Source: JAHBVH01 sp034432375
Lineage (GTDB): Bacteria > Chloroflexota > Anaerolineae > Caldilineales > Caldilineaceae
Length of the DNA stretch: 64,000 nt
NCBI GenBank assembly: GCA_034432375.1
Contig: DAOUCA010000101.1
Location: forward strand, 62,001 to 126,000
Direction: 5' to 3'
A program made the position numbers and the translations under genes. The notes below the pieces were generated by a model that had not been told where the DNA came from, searched no databases, and saw only the letters and a program-made list of their open reading frames with translations. This document shows positions 61,896-64,000 of this stretch, in pieces (the first letter of the stretch is position 1; the number at the start of each line of letters is the position of its first letter).

Positions 61896-62636
61896 TTAGG
61901 TCAAACTTTGATAATACTGCTCCAGCGCCGCCGTATCCACCGTCTCATCAAAAGGCAACCCCAGCTTCTCATAGTGCTTGCGCCGTGATTGCATATCAGC
62001 CAACAGAATCGCTTTGGCGTGCACAGCCACCTCTTTGGCGACTTCCAGCGGCACCACGACAATGCCGTCATCGTCACAGCCGACGATATCACCCGGACGC
62101 ACTTGCACGCCGCCACAGGCGATCTTGCCCTCCAAATCAACTACTTCAATGCGGCCCGGTATGATGGTTCGACCACGCGCCGAGGCACAGATCGGCGTCT
62201 TCTGGATTGCAATCTCCGCCGTGTCGCGACAGTAGCCGCTGGTGATAATCCCCACCGCGCCGGCGACAATCGCGCCCATTGCGTTCGATGAGCCCCAGAA
62301 GCCGACCTCTTTGCCACCGCCGGCATCCATCACAAGTACATGGCCGGCTTGGATGCACTCGTTAATGTTCATGTGACCAATTTCCTTGAACCAGATACCG
62401 TGGGCGTTGACGATCTCCTCGGTGCTATCGAGCTTCCACATAGGCCGGTTGGCGGGCACACAGCGGATCGTCAGCGCCGGCCCCCAAAACTTTATCCCCA
62501 GCCAGAGCGGGCGGATCGCCTTGTCCATCAGGCCGACGTCAAAGTAGCCGATGCCGTCGAGCGCATCACAGACATCGACGACGCGCAAGGGCTGGTAGAG
62601 TTTGGCGATGTGGAAGGGGTCGGGTGTGGTGGTCAT
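61896..62636 (-). CDS. RraA / HMG aldolase family protein
   Basis: A 246-residue protein of the RraA-like fold: VVDVCDALDGIGYFDVGLMDKAIRPLWLG, DAGGGKEVGFWGSSNAMGAIVAGAVGIITSGYCRDTAEI and PGDIVGCDDDGIVVVPLEVAKEVA. Family members include ribonuclease activity regulator RraA and 4-hydroxy-4-methyl-2-oxoglutarate aldolase. The longer size and catabolic neighbours favour an aldolase or decarboxylase role. GGAGGAACCACC precedes ATG 62636; a frame opening at 62699 was rejected. It is the first gene on this strand before the adhesion-like gene. Confidence 0.88.
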   Translation of the reverse strand: MTTTPDPFHIAKLYQPLRVVDVCDALDGIGYFDVGLMDKAIRPLWLGIKFWGPALTIRCVPANRPMWKLDSTEEIVNAHGIWFKEIGHMNINECIQAGHVLVMDAGGGKEVGFWGSSNAMGAIVAGAVGIITSGYCRDTAEIAIQKTPICASARGRTIIPGRIEVVDLEGKIACGGVQVRPGDIVGCDDDGIVVVPLEVAKEVAVHAKAILLADMQSRRKHYEKLGLPFDETVDTAALEQYYQSLT

Positions 62637-62791
62637 GGTGGTTCCTCCTTTTGATCGATGCATACCGACTGAACCGGATTGACATACTGGGGATGGCATG
62701 AACTATAATCGCTCACGTTGTTCTCAGGTTATGATCATATCGCCTTCCTTTGTTGACGTCAACCACGGTTCACCGCTTCACCGCTTTTACT

Positions 62792-62823
62792 GAGCATCAC
62801 TACTGCTCAACATAGTGATGCTC
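62792..62823 (-). terminator. Hairpin at the end of the phosphotransferase gene
   Basis: GAGCATCACTA (62792-62802) pairs with TAGTGATGCTC (62813-62823) around a 10-base loop and overlaps the stop codon of the minus-strand phosphotransferase. No clear T-run follows. Confidence 0.5.
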
Positions 62824-63817
62824 AAATAATGGGTAGACATGCGGAGAGAGCTTTTTGCAAGTGAACCGCATTTCGCTGTAACCAGTCAAATCGACGGAAA
62901 TTTGTCCCTTTGATCTTCGCATCATCCAGATCATACAGATACCAGAGTGTGGCAAAGTTGATGTAGGCGACGATATCGGCAATATCACGTGACTGCAACG
63001 GAAAGCGCTGACAATAAGCCTCAAAAAATTCTTGTAACTTTTCATGATTTAATGTAACTTTCCCAGCTTCAACAAGCTCTGCAGAAGTTAGCGACGAAGC
63101 TACAGAACTTTGCTCAGAAACAGCACTGGGATAAAAGCAATCTTCCAACATTTCCGCAGCAATAAAATAGCCGACATCCAACAGTGGATCACCCAATCCG
63201 CCATCATCAAAATCGAGCAAGTACAATTTACCTGCCGATGTCATACGCAGGTTTTCGACAAAGAAATCACTATGGATTAATGTCGTGTGTGGACTTCGCA
63301 GTGTAGACAACTGTTCAAACATCATCTCAAGCTGCTGTGCATGATCTGCACGGTGTAATTGTCTACAACGGTTGAATCCCGCACGGACATAGGGTATCTC
63401 CTCCGTTATTGTAAATTGTTCTTGATAGTGGTATGTTTGGATAGGTAGAGCATGAAGCTGTCCCAACAAGGTCCCAGCCTGCTGAAAAAAGACTGGATTG
63501 GGCTGGGGCGTATCACCTTCAATGAAATCGACGAGATAGAGCAATCCATTTTCTGTTTCTACATAAGAGTTGCCATGACGAGTCCGATGTATTCTAGGCA
63601 GCGACAAACCTTTGAGTGCTACATATTCAGCAAAGTACAGATCGCGTTTAATGCGAGGGAAAGATGCCGGTTCTGTATTGATTTTGGCAACCACGCTCCC
63701 GGAAGTATGGCTTAACTTGACAACGATGCGGGATGCACGACTTTGCAACAGGTCAATATGGAGAGAATGAAGACCATAGTTTGATTGAACGATTGAGGCA
63801 ATCTCTATATGATTCAT
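62822..63817 (-). CDS. Phosphotransferase (APH / homoserine kinase II-like)
   Basis: A 331-residue small-molecule kinase. The N-lobe has SSGSVVAKINTE and KIN-like lysine; the catalytic loop is TTLIHSDFFVENLRM (HxDxxxxN), followed by YLLDFDDGGLGDPLLDVGYFIA (metal-binding D). A GAFxxx-type hinge LVDFIEGDTPQPNPVF precedes it. Substrates of this group include homoserine, hydroxylysine and aminoglycosides; none can be assigned. It is divergent from the gene beginning at 63911. Confidence 0.85.
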   Translation of the reverse strand: MNHIEIASIVQSNYGLHSLHIDLLQSRASRIVVKLSHTSGSVVAKINTEPASFPRIKRDLYFAEYVALKGLSLPRIHRTRHGNSYVETENGLLYLVDFIEGDTPQPNPVFFQQAGTLLGQLHALPIQTYHYQEQFTITEEIPYVRAGFNRCRQLHRADHAQQLEMMFEQLSTLRSPHTTLIHSDFFVENLRMTSAGKLYLLDFDDGGLGDPLLDVGYFIAAEMLEDCFYPSAVSEQSSVASSLTSAELVEAGKVTLNHEKLQEFFEAYCQRFPLQSRDIADIVAYINFATLWYLYDLDDAKIKGTNFRRFDWLQRNAVHLQKALSACLPII

Positions 63818-63910
63818 GAGCTATCACGTTTGCTTGTTAAGACTATTGACTATCAACACAATTCACACATAATTAATTCATAATTATCTCAGTTGGAGAA
63901 GCAGAACCCC

Positions 63911-64000
63911 ATGAACGAAAAAAATACCACAATCTCCTTTGATCTTGATCGAAACCACGTACCCCAAACAGATTGGACTGCCTTTGATGCGATGACAGAA
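63911..64000 (+). CDS. BrnA-like antitoxin (5' part only)
   Basis: Thirty codons are visible before the window ends. The opening TISFDLDRNHVPQTDWTAFDAMTE resembles the N-terminus of BrnA-type antitoxins and related CopG-like proteins, with SxTDWxxxDAMTDEEI. A GGAG sequence is 14 bases before the ATG at 63911. A toxin gene, if any, would lie beyond the window. Confidence 0.5.
   Translation, partial: MNEKNTTISFDLDRNHVPQTDWTAFDAMTE

Overview
This 64 kb window looks like a chromosomal piece of a member of the Chloroflexota, probably a filamentous Anaerolineae or Caldilineales type. That is an inference from gene content and style: lipoproteins with long Thr/Ala/Glu/Pro linkers, tandem MoeA genes with one fused to a periplasmic-binding-like domain, a bacterial SNF2 plus SWIM pair, 7TM-type NarL sensor kinases, DUF4037 and TIGR04076 genes, and moderate GC with many short tandem repeats between genes. 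No rRNA, tRNA, CRISPR array, integrase or complete insertion sequence was recognised.

Layout. 1-1105: branched-chain amino acid type ABC permeases (LivM partial, LivH). 1305-3713: a small defence locus of C5-cytosine methyltransferase, overlapping PD-(D/E)XK nuclease and a DUF2442 gene. 3849-7314: UroD-like protein, YhcH-type sugar protein, secreted RTX-repeat protein, aldo/keto reductase. 7460-9579: lipoprotein, DUF4037 nucleotidyltransferase, GNAT. 9779-11579: RhaS-like sugar-binding lipoprotein and TIGR04076 protein. 11678-15923: aminoglycoside-phosphotransferase-like kinase followed by two MoeA genes. 15953-19037: OmpR-type two-component system and a metallophosphoesterase. 19331-23051: membrane protein, an unrecognised cysteine-tailed protein, M1 aminopeptidase, FMN reductase. 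23421-28767: SNF2 helicase and SWIM protein, interrupted by a DUF433/PIN-like module, then a MOSC protein. 28950-32021: NarL-type two-component system. 32366-34995: AraC-DinB fusion, short-chain dehydrogenase, DUF402. 35126-39061: a 1311-residue multi-PAS hybrid kinase. 39479-41425: an antibiotic-resistance type ABC-F gene behind a leader peptide and two terminators. 41644-47594: acetyltransferase, DUF1624, DUF3105, lipase-like hydrolase, iron alcohol dehydrogenase, HAD hydrolase. 48163-52542: sugar ABC transporter operon (two permeases and a Tat-type lipoprotein) convergent with an NHL-repeat protein. 52701-53421: toxin-antitoxin-like pair whose PIN toxin is frameshifted. 53533-62636: catabolic cluster on the minus strand (two epimerases, a D-cysteine desulfhydrase-like enzyme, an orphan molybdenum hydroxylase large subunit, a zinc alcohol dehydrogenase, a frameshifted adhesin-like protein, an RraA/HMG-aldolase family protein). 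62822-64000: a phosphotransferase and the start of a BrnA-like gene.

How it fits together. Several units handle uptake and breakdown of sugars and organic acids (three ABC transport units, YhcH, aldo/keto reductase, alcohol dehydrogenases, epimerases). The MoeA pair, the MOSC protein and the molybdenum hydroxylase subunit suggest a molybdenum-enzyme theme, although these genes are not adjacent.

The most notable element is the 5' leader of the ABC-F gene (39479-39749). It has a clear promoter, a 21-codon leader peptide with its own ribosome binding site, and two intrinsic terminators whose arms can cross-pair. This is the architecture of drug-sensing, ribosome-mediated attenuation. Other notable signals are families of 7-8 bp tandem repeats that build large inverted repeats, several long perfect palindromes, and two apparent single-base frameshifts.
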